Assembly (NCBI RefSeq): GCF_902859695.1 | Contig: NZ_CADIJL010000009.1 | Location: 155,475 to 219,474 of the forward strand | Length of the DNA stretch: 64,000 nucleotides | Direction: 5' to 3' | Source: Achromobacter ruhlandii | Lineage (GTDB): Bacteria > Pseudomonadota > Gammaproteobacteria > Burkholderiales > Burkholderiaceae_B | Part shown: piece by piece, positions 18,529 to 27,267 of the stretch | Layout: each line of letters opens with the position of its first letter | Numbering within the stretch: the first letter of the stretch is position 1 | Notes under the pieces: model-generated | What the model was told of the DNA's origin: nothing | The model's database searches: none | The model's input: only the letters and a program-made list of their open reading frames with translations | Position numbers and translations under genes: made by a program

Positions 18529-19862
18529 TCGACCGTCTGATTGCCCTGATTATCCTGCTGGCGGTGCTGGGCGCGCCGTTCGGCTTCACCATGATGCTGA
18601 CCGGCCAGGCGCTGCTGGGCTTCGTCTTCTTCTACCCGCTGTTCATGTCCGGCATGTGGATGGCCGGCGGCCTGTACTTCTGGTGGCATTGGGAACGGCG
18701 CTGGCAATGGGGCCCCGGATCGGCGCCGCCGGCGCTGGCCGGCGATCCGCTGGTGTCGATCCTGGTGCCCTGCTACAACGAGGCCGACAACGGCGAAGAG
18801 ACCCTGCTGGCGGCGCTCAACCAGCGCTATCCGAACATCGAGGTCATCGCCATCAACGACGGCTCCAGCGACGCCACCGGGCCGATGCTGGACCGCCTGG
18901 CCGAACAGCATCCGCGCCTGCGCGTGGTGCACCTGGCGCAGAACCAGGGCAAGGCCATGGCGCTGCGCATGGGCGCGCTGGCCGCGCGCAGCGAATACCT
19001 GGTCTGCATCGACGGCGACGCGGTGCTCGATCCGGACGCCGCCGCCTACCTGGTGGCGCCGCTGATCGACAACCCGCGCGTGGGCGCGGTCACCGGCAAC
19101 CCGCGCATCCGCACCCGCTCGACCCTGATCGGCCGCGTCCAGGTGGGCGAGTTCTCCTCCATCATCGGCCTGATCAAGCGCACCCAGCGCATCTACGGCC
19201 AGGTCTTCACCGTCTCTGGCGTGGTGGCCGCTTTCCGGCGCGCCGCGCTCGACCGGGTCGGTTACTGGAGCCTGGACATGATCACCGAAGACATCGACAT
19301 CAGCTGGAAGCTGCAGCGCGACCACTGGTCGATCTTCTACGAACCGCGCGGCCTGTGCTGGATCCTAATGCCCGAGACGCTGCGCGGCATCTGGAAGCAG
19401 CGCCTGCGCTGGGCCCAGGGCGGCGCCGAAGTATTCCTGAAGAACCTGCGCTCGATCTGGAACTGGCGCCACCGCCGCCTGTGGCCGCTGATGCTGGAGT
19501 TCTGCCTGTCGACCGCCTGGGCCTTCGCCTTCGGCGTCTCGGTGCTGCTGTGGCTCATCAGCCAGGTCGTGACGCTGCCCAACAACATGCACATCGCCAG
19601 CCTGATGCCGCCCGCCTTCACCGGCATGATGCTGGCGGTGGTGTGCCTGCTGCAGTTCGCCATCAGCATCCTGATCGACCGCCGCTACGAGCCGGGCCTG
19701 TGGCGCGCGCTCTACTGGGTCATCTGGTATCCGCTGGCCTACTGGATGGTGAGCCTGCTCACCACCCTGGTCAGTTTCCCCAAAGTCATGCTGCGCAAGC
19801 AGGCCGAGCGCGCGCGCTGGACCAGCCCCGACCGCGGCATCAAATCACCGGACGCATCATGA
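18525..19862 (+). CDS. pgaC: Poly-beta-1,6-N-acetylglucosamine synthase PgaC
   Basis: A 445-residue inner-membrane family 2 glycosyltransferase. Two N-terminal helices precede the cytoplasmic domain, which holds the UDP-sugar site in CIDGDAVLD (Asp163, Asp165), the acceptor base in ITEDIDISW, and QRLRW (Gln292-Trp296). Three or four C-terminal membrane helices follow. It polymerises N-acetylglucosamine from UDP-GlcNAc and extrudes it, with PgaD as partner. Overlaps with both neighbours (ATGA) show tight coupling. Confidence 0.94.
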   Translation: MIDRLIALIILLAVLGAPFGFTMMLTGQALLGFVFFYPLFMSGMWMAGGLYFWWHWERRWQWGPGSAPPALAGDPLVSILVPCYNEADNGEETLLAALNQRYPNIEVIAINDGSSDATGPMLDRLAEQHPRLRVVHLAQNQGKAMALRMGALAARSEYLVCIDGDAVLDPDAAAYLVAPLIDNPRVGAVTGNPRIRTRSTLIGRVQVGEFSSIIGLIKRTQRIYGQVFTVSGVVAAFRRAALDRVGYWSLDMITEDIDISWKLQRDHWSIFYEPRGLCWILMPETLRGIWKQRLRWAQGGAEVFLKNLRSIWNWRHRRLWPLMLEFCLSTAWAFAFGVSVLLWLISQVVTLPNNMHIASLMPPAFTGMMLAVVCLLQFAISILIDRRYEPGLWRALYWVIWYPLAYWMVSLLTTLVSFPKVMLRKQAERARWTSPDRGIKSPDAS

Positions 19863-20305
19863 TCATCACGACCAAACGCTCGCGCGCGGGCTATCTGTTC
19901 GACCTGCTGCTGACCGCGGTCGGCTGGTTCGCCTTCGTCTACCTGTTCGGCGCCGGCATCGTCGCCATCCTGCGCGGCGCGGCCAGCGGGCCGCAGGCGC
20001 CGCTCTGGCCGACCTTCCTGCCCACGCTGCAGACGCTCGGCAGCTACGCCGTGCTGGCGCTGCTGAATGCGGCGGTGCTGGTGTTGTGGGCGGCCTACAA
20101 CCACCTGCGCTTCGGCGGCAAGGACCGGCGCCAGCCCATCGCGCCGCTGGACGATCACCGGCTGGCGCTGAGCTTCGCGGTCACGCCGCGCCAACTTGCC
20201 CAATTGCGCGCCGCGCGCGTCGCCATCATCCATCACGGCGGCGACGGCGAGATCCAGGCCATCGAGGCCGCCCGTCCGCGCCTGGCCGCCGTGCCGGCGG
20301 CCTGA
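19859..20305 (+). CDS. pgaD: PNAG synthase accessory subunit PgaD
   Basis: A 148-residue protein with two predicted membrane helices (about residues 14-40 and 60-85) and a cytoplasmic tail containing [14 protein letters not shown], typical of PgaD. In E. coli, PgaC and PgaD together bind c-di-GMP and PgaD is degraded without it. The start overlaps the pgaC stop by 4 bases. It is longer at the C-terminus than E. coli PgaD. It is the last gene of the operon and is followed by a convergent transporter gene 68 bases away. Confidence 0.9.
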   Translation: MIITTKRSRAGYLFDLLLTAVGWFAFVYLFGAGIVAILRGAASGPQAPLWPTFLPTLQTLGSYAVLALLNAAVLVLWAAYNHLRFGGKDRRQPIAPLDDHRLALSFAVTPRQLAQLRAARVAIIHHGGDGEIQAIEAARPRLAAVPAA

Positions 20306-20373
20306 GGGCGCATATCGACCAGACCCCGCAGGCGGCCGTCACGGGCCGTCACGCGGCGCCAGGCACCCCGCCT

Positions 20374-21621
20374 TCAGGCGCGCTTGCGCTCCACGTCCGG
20401 CAGCAGCACCGCCACGACGCCCAGCAGCGGCAGATAGGCGCACACCTGGTACACATAGCCGATGCTGGTGGCATCGGCCAGCTTGCCCAGCGCCGCCGCG
20501 CCCAGCCCGCCCATGCCGAAGGCAAAGCCGAAGAACAGGCCGGCGATCATGCCGACCTTGCCCGGCACCAGTTCCTGCGCGTACACCACGATGGCCGAAA
20601 ACGCCGACGCCAGCACCACGCCGATGATCACCACCAGCACGCCGGTCCAGAACAGGTTGGCGTGCGGCAGCAGCAGCGTGAACGGCGCCACGCCCAGGAT
20701 CGACACCCAGATCACGATCTTGCGGCCGATGCGGTCGCCCACCGGCCCGCCCACCACCGTGCCCACCGCCACCGCGGCCAGGAACAGGAACAGGTAAAGC
20801 TGCGCCTCGCGCACCGACAGCGCGAACTTGTCGATCAGGTAGAAGGTGAAATAGCTGTTCAGGCTGGCCAGGTAGAAGTACTTCGAGAACACCAGCAGGC
20901 CCAGCACGCCCAGCGCGCCCAGCACCTGGTTGCGCGTCAGGCCGTGGCCGCTGCCCTCGCGCCGGGCGCGCGGCTTCAGGCGCACGCGGTTGGCGCTGTA
21001 CCAGCGGCCGATGCCGGTCAGCACCACGATGCCGAACAGCGCCGCCAGCGAGAACCAGGCCACGCTGCGCTGGCCGTGCGGAATGATGAACAGCGCCGCC
21101 AGCAGCGGCCCCAGCGCCGAGCCGACGTTGCCGCCCACCTGGAACAGCGACTGCGCCAGCCCGTGGCGCCCGCCCGAGGCCATGCGCGCCACCCGCGACG
21201 ACTCGGGGTGGAACACCGACGAGCCCGTGCCCACCAGCACCGCCGCCACCAGCAGCCAGCCGAACGACGGCGCCACCGACAGCAACAACAGCCCCGCCAG
21301 CGTGAAGCCCATGCCCACCGGCAGCGAATACGGCTTGGGATTGCGGTCGGTGTAGAAGCCGATGAACGGCTGCAGCAGCGACGCGGCCAGCTGATACACC
21401 AGCGTGATCAGGCCGATCTGCGCGAACGACAGGCTGAACGAATCCTTCAGCATCGGATAGATGGCCAACAGGATCGACTGGATCATGTCGTTCATCAGGT
21501 GCGCCACGCTGATCGCGCCCAATACCGCGAACGCAGTGGAGGGATCGGCAACGGCGGGCCGCGGCGCGGGCGGCGTGGCGTCGGGGGGCAACGCGGCGGC
21601 GGAGGTCTGGGGTGGGTTCAT
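20374..21621 (-). CDS. MFS transporter, fosmidomycin-resistance (Fsr) type
   Basis: A 415-residue major facilitator with about 12 helices. The sequence AHLMNDMIQSILLAIYPMLKDSFSLSFAQIGLIT and the loop FYTDRNPKPYSLPVGM are characteristic of Fsr-like exporters, and GGPVGDRIGRK is the second-half motif A. It probably exports small toxic compounds; the substrate is unproven. The N-terminal 30 residues are Pro/Ala-rich. The start at 21621 is chosen because it directly precedes the conserved region. It is divergent from an AraC regulator and likely controlled by it. Confidence 0.9.
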   Translation of the reverse strand: MNPPQTSAAALPPDATPPAPRPAVADPSTAFAVLGAISVAHLMNDMIQSILLAIYPMLKDSFSLSFAQIGLITLVYQLAASLLQPFIGFYTDRNPKPYSLPVGMGFTLAGLLLLSVAPSFGWLLVAAVLVGTGSSVFHPESSRVARMASGGRHGLAQSLFQVGGNVGSALGPLLAALFIIPHGQRSVAWFSLAALFGIVVLTGIGRWYSANRVRLKPRARREGSGHGLTRNQVLGALGVLGLLVFSKYFYLASLNSYFTFYLIDKFALSVREAQLYLFLFLAAVAVGTVVGGPVGDRIGRKIVIWVSILGVAPFTLLLPHANLFWTGVLVVIIGVVLASAFSAIVVYAQELVPGKVGMIAGLFFGFAFGMGGLGAAALGKLADATSIGYVYQVCAYLPLLGVVAVLLPDVERKRA

Positions 21622-21708
21622 GGCGAAAGGCGATGTCGGATGACGAAAAGCCCGGCGCGGCGCCGGACCCTGCCAGTGTAGGAAGGACGCCTCGCACCCG
21701 GCTGACAA

Positions 21709-21783
21709 TTTTCGTCGGCAAAGTGACAAAATAGCGGTATTCCTCCATGAATCCGGCCTCCTCCCTTTGTCGGAAGTGACAAC
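21709..21783. promoter_or_regulatory. Two similar candidate operator sites between MFS and AraC genes
   Basis: Two copies of the pattern TTcGTCGG(c)AA(a)GTGACAA occur at 21709-21731 and 21766-21783, about 57 bases apart. The second is a dyad TTGTC-N6-GACAA. They lie between the divergent transporter and AraC-type regulator genes, and the second abuts the regulator start. Repeated sites of this kind fit binding by the adjacent AraC protein. Inferred from repetition and position only. Confidence 0.45.
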
Positions 21784-22590
21784 ATGCCCACCCGCCCCGC
21801 GCGCCTCGATCCGGCCCGCAGCATCGACGCCCAGGACTACCAGCACCGCCCTCGCGGGGTGACGGCGATGGCCAAGGAATTCCCCGCCGGCGCCCGCACC
21901 GGCGCCCATTCGCATCCGCGCGCCCAGCTCATCTACGCCATCGAGGGCGTGATGCGCGTCACCACGCCCAGCGGCTTCTGGGCGCTGCCGCCGTTGCGCG
22001 CGTTGTGGGTGCCGGCCGGCGTGCCGCACGGCGTCGACATGGTCGGCGCAGTCTCGATGCGCTCGCTCTACATCCAGGCCGACGCGGCGCGGGCGTATTG
22101 GCCGCAGTGCCAGGTAATCGAGGTCAGCGGCCTGTTGCGCGAGCTGATCCTGGCCCTGACCGCCGAGCCCATCGACTATCCGCTGGGCGGCCGCGCCGAA
22201 CAGATCGCCGCGCTGATCCTGTCCGAACTGACCGCCGCGCGCGTGGTGCCCATCCAGATTCCCTGGCCGCGCGACCGCCGCCTGCAGATCGTCTGCGAGG
22301 CGATCCTGGACCGGCCCGGCCTGCAACGCGGCATCGAGGACTGGGGCAGCGAGGTCGGCGCCAGCGCGCGCACGCTGATCCGGCTGTTCCAGGCTGAACT
22401 GGGACTGAATTATCGGCAATGGGTGCAGCAGGTGCGCCTGGCCGACGCCGTCTGCCGCCTGTCGCTGGGCGAGCCGGTGGCGCGCATCGCCGCCGACCTG
22501 GGCTATCGCAGCGCCAGCGCCTTCAGCGCCATGTTCCATCGCGCCCTGGGCGCGCCGCCGCAACGCTATCTGCGGGCGCAGGCCGCATGA
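21784..22590 (+). CDS. AraC-family transcriptional regulator with cupin sensor
   Basis: A 268-residue regulator: an N-terminal cupin domain (residues ~25-110, HSHPRAQLIYAIEGVMRV, with metal-ligand-like histidines) and a C-terminal pair of helix-turn-helices (residues ~165-265, including ASARTLIRLFQAELGLNYRQW and ARIAADLGYRSASAFSAMFHRALG). This matches the AraC group that controls adjacent MFS exporters of Fsr or aromatic type. It is divergent from the transporter across 162 bases containing paired sites. The inducer is unknown. Confidence 0.9.
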   Translation: MPTRPARLDPARSIDAQDYQHRPRGVTAMAKEFPAGARTGAHSHPRAQLIYAIEGVMRVTTPSGFWALPPLRALWVPAGVPHGVDMVGAVSMRSLYIQADAARAYWPQCQVIEVSGLLRELILALTAEPIDYPLGGRAEQIAALILSELTAARVVPIQIPWPRDRRLQIVCEAILDRPGLQRGIEDWGSEVGASARTLIRLFQAELGLNYRQWVQQVRLADAVCRLSLGEPVARIAADLGYRSASAFSAMFHRALGAPPQRYLRAQAA

Positions 22591-22805
22591 CATCTGCAAC
22601 CGGCCTTGCCGTTTGTCACGGCGCGCAATACATTTCAGCGCGCGCTTGCAGTGTGGCGCCACGCGAAACCCGCGCGGCGCGTATGCTCAAACCCGTCCCT
22701 ATATCCTTTGTCCGTGGTCCGAACCGTCCCTGCGGGCAAGTTTGGTTACTGAAACCTTCCGGCGCGGTCGCCGGTCTATAGCGTTCTGCCCTAGAATCGC
22801 CTGCA

Positions 22806-25505
22806 ATGAGCACCCCCCAGCAATCCTCCGCCAACCCGGGCGGCAAATCGGGCTTTCCCTGGAAACGACTCCTGATCAAGGCCGGCGTCGCCGTCGCCGG
22901 CCTAGGCGTCTGCGGGGCGCTGCTGGTCGGCCTGGCGCTGGCGATCGCCTGGCCCAGCCTGCCGGACCTGCACGCCATGACCGACTACCGGCCGCGGGTG
23001 CCGCTGCGCATCTATACCGCCGACAAGGTCCTGATCGGCGAATACGGCGAAGAGCACCGCAACGTGCTGCGCTTCGACGAAATCCCGCCGGTGATGCGCC
23101 AGGCGGTGCTGGCGGCCGAGGACGACCGCTTCTACCAGCACGGCGGCGTCGACTGGATGGGCATGGTGCGCGCCGTGCTCGTGAACCTCGTCAAGCAATC
23201 CAAGACCCAGGGCGGCAGCACGATCACCATGCAGGTGGCGCGCAACTTCTACCTGTCGTCCGAAAAGACCTATTCGCGCAAGTTCTACGAACTGCTGCTG
23301 ACCTACAAGATTGAATCCGAGCTCACCAAGGACCAGATCCTCGAGCTCTACATGAACCAGATCTACCTGGGCCACCGCGCCTACGGCTTCGCCGCCGCCT
23401 CGCGCACCTACCTCGGCAAGCCGCTGTCCGAGGTCACGCCGGCCGAGGCCGCGATGCTGGCCGGCATTCCCAAGGCGCCTTCGCGCTTCAACCCCATCAC
23501 CAACTTCCCGCGTGCCGAGATCCGCCAGCACTACGTGCTGGGCCGCATGAAGACGCTGGGCTACCTGACGCCGGAACAGACCGAAGAGGCCCTCAAGCAG
23601 CACGTGGTGATCCGCGGCGCCGACGGCGCCAGCCTGCGCGGCTTCGCCATCCACGGCGAATACCCGGCCGAACTGGCGCGCCAGCTGATGTACGGCGTGT
23701 TCCAGGAGCAGACCTACTCCAAGGGCATCGACGTCTACACCACGATCGATTCCAAGGACCAGGAAGCCGCCTACCGCGCCGTGCGCGACGGCGTGCTGGA
23801 CTACACCCGCCGCGCGCCCTACCCCGGGCCGGAAGACCAGATCGAGCTGCCCGACGGCGTCGAAAAGGATGCCGCGGCATTCGACGACATCCTCGACGGC
23901 GTGCAGGACAAGACGCCCGACAGCGAAGACCTGCTCACCGCCGTGGTGCTGGCCGCCAGCCCGCAGGAAGTGACCGTGGCGCGCAGCGCGCGCGACATCA
24001 TCACCATCTCCGACAAGAAGGCGCTGGCCGTGGTGGCGCGCGCCCTCAACCCCAAGGCCAGCGACAGCCAGCGCATCCAGCGCGGCTCGGTGGTCTACAT
24101 CCACAAGAACGGCGACGGCTGGGAAATCATCAACATGCCGGCGCTGCAGGCGGCGCTGGTGTCGATGGTGCCGCAGGACGGCGCCATCCGCGCCATGATC
24201 GGCGGCTTCGACTACAACCGCGGCACCTTCAACCGCGTCACGCAGGCCTGGCGCCAGCCGGGCTCGAACATCAAACCGTTCGTCTACGCCGCCGCCCTGG
24301 AGCGCGGCCTGACGCCCGCCACGCAGATCTCCGACCAGCCCTTCATGCTGACCGCCGCGCAGACCGGCTCCAAGGACTGGCAGCCCAAGAACGACGGCAA
24401 CCGCTACGAGCCGATGCTGACGCTGCGCCAGGGCCTGTACAAGTCCAAGAACATGGTCACCATCCGCATCCTGCAGGCCATCGGCCCGCAGTACGCGCAG
24501 GACTACCTGACCCGTTTCGGCTTCGACAAGGCGCGCTGGCCGGCGGTGCTGCCGCTGGGCCTGGGCGCCGGCGGCGCCACGCCGCTGCAGGTGGTCAACG
24601 GCTACAGCGTGTTCGCCAACGGCGGCTACCGCGTCACGCCCTACCTGATCGCCAAGGTCACCGACCGCTCGGGCAACGTGCTGATGCAGGCGCAGCCGGT
24701 GGTGGCGGGCGACGCCGCCGCGCGCGCCATCGACCCGCGCACCGCCTGGGTCATGGATGACATCCTGCGCGGCGTCACCACCAGCGGCACCGCGGCGCGC
24801 GCGCACCAGGTGCTCAAGCGCAACGACATCGGCGGCAAGACCGGCACCACCAACGAAGCGGTCGACGTCTGGTTCTCCGGCTTCACCCCCACCCTGGCCA
24901 CCACGGTCTGGATGGGCTTTGACCAACCCAAGTCGCTGGGCACCAACGAATTCGGCAGCGGCCTGGCCCTGACCACCTGGCTCGACTACATGCAGCCGGC
25001 GCTCAAGGGCGTGCCCGAGGCCAAGCCGGCGCCGCGTCCCGACGGCCTGCTGGTGGACAACGGCGAATACTATTTCAACGAATTCCCGCCGGGCCAGGCG
25101 GTGGCCTCGCTCGACCTGTCCAGCGGCGACCCGCTGACCGACTTCCTCAACAACAACCGCTCCACCGACGGCGTCGACAACTCGGGGCGGCCCCTGCCCG
25201 CGCCGGGCGCGACGCTGCCGCCGGCCACCACGCCCCAGGCCGGCGCGCCGCAGCAGACGCCCGTGCAGCAGCAGCCGGCGCCGGGCCAGCAGGCGCCGGT
25301 GGCGCAGCCGATTCCGATCCCGGCCGCGGGCAGCGGCACGCTGGGCGGCGCCTTGGGTGGCGGTTCCGGGGGCAACCCGGGCGGCGACGGCGGCAACACC
25401 CCGATCCCGCCGATCCCGGTGCCGCGCGTCGACGCCGACATCCCGGCCCGCGCCAGCGCCAGCGCCGTCAACGGCACCGGGCCGCTGGCCGCGCGGCCGC
25501 TCTAG
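22806..25505 (+). CDS. mrcA: Class A penicillin-binding protein 1A
   Basis: An 899-residue bifunctional peptidoglycan synthase. An N-terminal anchor helix (residues ~24-45) precedes the GT51 domain with catalytic Glu105 in EDDRFYQHGG and the QGGSTITMQVARN motif. An OB-like insertion (~300-430) and the transpeptidase follow, with SNIK (Ser487, Lys490) and KTGT (678-681). The last ~130 residues are Pro/Gln/Gly-rich and low complexity (QQQPAPGQQAP, GGGSGGNPGGDGG), longer than in E. coli PBP1A. The gene stands alone, not beside pilM, so it could be a second paralogue. Confidence 0.92.
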   Translation: MSTPQQSSANPGGKSGFPWKRLLIKAGVAVAGLGVCGALLVGLALAIAWPSLPDLHAMTDYRPRVPLRIYTADKVLIGEYGEEHRNVLRFDEIPPVMRQAVLAAEDDRFYQHGGVDWMGMVRAVLVNLVKQSKTQGGSTITMQVARNFYLSSEKTYSRKFYELLLTYKIESELTKDQILELYMNQIYLGHRAYGFAAASRTYLGKPLSEVTPAEAAMLAGIPKAPSRFNPITNFPRAEIRQHYVLGRMKTLGYLTPEQTEEALKQHVVIRGADGASLRGFAIHGEYPAELARQLMYGVFQEQTYSKGIDVYTTIDSKDQEAAYRAVRDGVLDYTRRAPYPGPEDQIELPDGVEKDAAAFDDILDGVQDKTPDSEDLLTAVVLAASPQEVTVARSARDIITISDKKALAVVARALNPKASDSQRIQRGSVVYIHKNGDGWEIINMPALQAALVSMVPQDGAIRAMIGGFDYNRGTFNRVTQAWRQPGSNIKPFVYAAALERGLTPATQISDQPFMLTAAQTGSKDWQPKNDGNRYEPMLTLRQGLYKSKNMVTIRILQAIGPQYAQDYLTRFGFDKARWPAVLPLGLGAGGATPLQVVNGYSVFANGGYRVTPYLIAKVTDRSGNVLMQAQPVVAGDAAARAIDPRTAWVMDDILRGVTTSGTAARAHQVLKRNDIGGKTGTTNEAVDVWFSGFTPTLATTVWMGFDQPKSLGTNEFGSGLALTTWLDYMQPALKGVPEAKPAPRPDGLLVDNGEYYFNEFPPGQAVASLDLSSGDPLTDFLNNNRSTDGVDNSGRPLPAPGATLPPATTPQAGAPQQTPVQQQPAPGQQAPVAQPIPIPAAGSGTLGGALGGGSGGNPGGDGGNTPIPPIPVPRVDADIPARASASAVNGTGPLAARPL

Positions 25506-25558
25506 CCCCCCGATCCGCCCGGGAAAGACCGGCTTGCCGGCGCGCGCGCGGATCAACT

Positions 25559-25589
25559 ATGATCCGGAATAATTCGCATTCCGGATCAT
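25559..25589. promoter_or_regulatory. Perfect 12-bp dyad with Fur-box-like core upstream of the FecI-type sigma gene
   Basis: ATGATCCGGAAT at 25559-25570 is mirrored exactly at 25578-25589 around the 7-base centre AATTCGC. The centre plus flanks reads GGAATAATTCGCATTCC, close to the AATAATTCTCATT form of Fur boxes seen before iron-starvation sigma genes. It ends 34 bases before the sigma-factor start, where a promoter would be. It could also fold as an RNA hairpin after mrcA, but no T-run follows. Confidence 0.55.
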
Positions 25590-25623
25590 GGGATGCGCCG
25601 CGCCAACGCCACGCCAGTCCATC

Positions 25624-26139
25624 ATGTCCGCGACCGGGACCTCCCCCCAGCCCATCGAAGTGCTTTACGGTGACCACCACGGCTGGCTGCGCGGCTGGTT
25701 GCGCAAGCGGCTGGGCAACGCCTTCGACGCCGCCGATCTGGCGCACGACACCTACGTCCGCATCCTGGCCTCCGGCGCCACGCCGCAGCCGGACCAGTCC
25801 CGCCGCCACCTGACCCAGATCGCCAACGGCCTGCTGATCGACCTGTATCGGCGCCGCGGCATCGAAGCCGCCTACCTCGAGGCCATCGCCGCGCTGCCGG
25901 TGGCGCTGGCGCCGTCCGAGGAAGTCCGCGCCCTGGCGGTCGAGGCCCTGATCGAAGTCGACACCATCCTGCACAAGCTGCCGCCCAAGGCCCGCATGGC
26001 GCTGCTGCTGTGCAAGCTCGACGGCCTGAGCTACCGCGAGATCGCCGAACGGCTGCACGTGTCCGTTTCCTCGGTCGAGAAGTACGTCGCGGCGGCGCTG
26101 CTGGCGTGCTACCAGGCCCTCTACGATGGCGCGCACTGA
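25624..26139 (+). CDS. FecI-type ECF RNA polymerase sigma factor
   Basis: A 171-residue extracytoplasmic-function sigma factor. Region 2 is seen in LRKRLGNAFDAADLAHDTYVRILAS with RRHLTQIANGLLIDLYRRR; region 4 in LPPKARMALLLCKLDGLSYREIAERLHVSVSSVEKYVAAAL. The start at 25624 is preferred to one 12 codons earlier that lies in the dyad flank. It is followed, with a 14-base overlap, by a FecR gene and then a TonB receptor: the standard iron-starvation cell-surface signalling trio. Confidence 0.93.
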   Translation: MSATGTSPQPIEVLYGDHHGWLRGWLRKRLGNAFDAADLAHDTYVRILASGATPQPDQSRRHLTQIANGLLIDLYRRRGIEAAYLEAIAALPVALAPSEEVRALAVEALIEVDTILHKLPPKARMALLLCKLDGLSYREIAERLHVSVSSVEKYVAAALLACYQALYDGAH

Positions 26140-27124
26140 CGCGGCCGCCGGCCAGGGGCCGGCGATCGATCCCGCGGTCGTGCGCCGCGCCTCGGCCTGG
26201 ATGGCGCGGCTGTGGTCGGGCGAGGCCAGCGCGGCCGACCGCGCGGCCTGTGACGCCTGGCTGGCCGCCCATCCCGACCACCTGCGCGCCTGGCGCCGCC
26301 TGCAGGTCATGGACGCCAAGCTGGCCGGGGTCTCCGAGCCGGCCTCCCGCACGGTGCTGCTCGACGCCCGTCCGCAGGCCTATGCCGCGCGCCGCAAAGC
26401 GCTGCGGACACTGGGCATCGCGGCGGCCGCTACCGCCGGGGTTACCCTGCTCTGGCGCGAAAGCGGGCGCTGGGGCATGCTGACCGCCGACCACCGCAGC
26501 GCCGTCGGCGAGATCCGCGACATCACCCTGGCCGATGGCTCCCGCGTCGTGCTCGACAGCGGCTCGGCCATCGACGTGCGCTTCGACCGCCACGAGCGCC
26601 GCATCCTGCTGCTGGCCGGGGAAATCCTGGTGTCGACCGCTGTCGATGCCCAGGGCAGGCCGTTGCGCGTGCAGAGCCGGCAAGGCGTGGTGCAGGCGCT
26701 GGGCACCCGCTTCACCCTGCGCGATGCCGGTCCACAGGCGCACCTGGCGGTCTACCAGGGCGCGGTCGACGTCTATCCCGGCGCGGCCACCCAGGCGGTC
26801 CTGCGGGTACATGAGGGCGAGCGCACGCGCTTCGACCCGCAGCGCGCCGAACCGCCCGCCGCGGCGCGCGAGGCCGACGCCGCCTGGACGCGCGGCGTGC
26901 TGCTGGCCGAGGACATGCGGCTGGCGGACTTCACCGCGCGGCTGGCCCGCTACCGCAGCGGCTTCCTGCGCTGCGACCCGGCCGTCGCCGAGCTCCGCGT
27001 CACCGGGGTCTTCCCCCTGCGCGACACCGACCGCGCCCTGCACAACCTGACGCTGGGCGTGCCGGTGGACATCCACACGTTCAGCCGCTATTGGGTCACC
27101 GTCGGCCCCCGGGCGGCACGCTAG
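26126..27124 (+). CDS. FecR-family anti-sigma/sensor protein
   Basis: A 332-residue membrane regulator. The N-terminal cytoplasmic DUF4880 region (residues ~12-60, ASAWMARLWSGEASAADRAACDAWLAAHP) would hold the sigma factor. A single membrane helix follows (about 93-110, LGIAAAATAGVTLLW), then the periplasmic FecR domain (GEIRDITLADGSRVVLDSGSAIDV) and a C-terminal part able to contact the receptor N-domain. It overlaps the sigma gene by 14 bases and precedes the receptor by 143 bases. Confidence 0.92.
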   Translation: MARTDAAAGQGPAIDPAVVRRASAWMARLWSGEASAADRAACDAWLAAHPDHLRAWRRLQVMDAKLAGVSEPASRTVLLDARPQAYAARRKALRTLGIAAAATAGVTLLWRESGRWGMLTADHRSAVGEIRDITLADGSRVVLDSGSAIDVRFDRHERRILLLAGEILVSTAVDAQGRPLRVQSRQGVVQALGTRFTLRDAGPQAHLAVYQGAVDVYPGAATQAVLRVHEGERTRFDPQRAEPPAAAREADAAWTRGVLLAEDMRLADFTARLARYRSGFLRCDPAVAELRVTGVFPLRDTDRALHNLTLGVPVDIHTFSRYWVTVGPRAAR

Positions 27125-27267
27125 GGCGCATCGACCGCCAGAAGCGCCCCGCGCGAACCCTGGCCCCTGTTGCAGTTTTTGTTGGCGCGGCATTGAGGAA
27201 ATCGCCCGCTCGTCCGGAAGACATAGCAGTCGCAACACTTTCTTCCGTACTTTCTGGGATCGACCCG

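Noticed and set aside
22902..25556. 884-codon antisense frame over the penicillin-binding protein
   Set aside because: The plus strand has GT51 and transpeptidase active sites; the antisense frame has no recognisable domain.
25559..25589. Rho-independent terminator of the penicillin-binding protein gene
   Set aside because: The stem is good but no T-run follows on either strand, and the centre resembles a Fur box before a sigma gene. Kept as a regulatory site.
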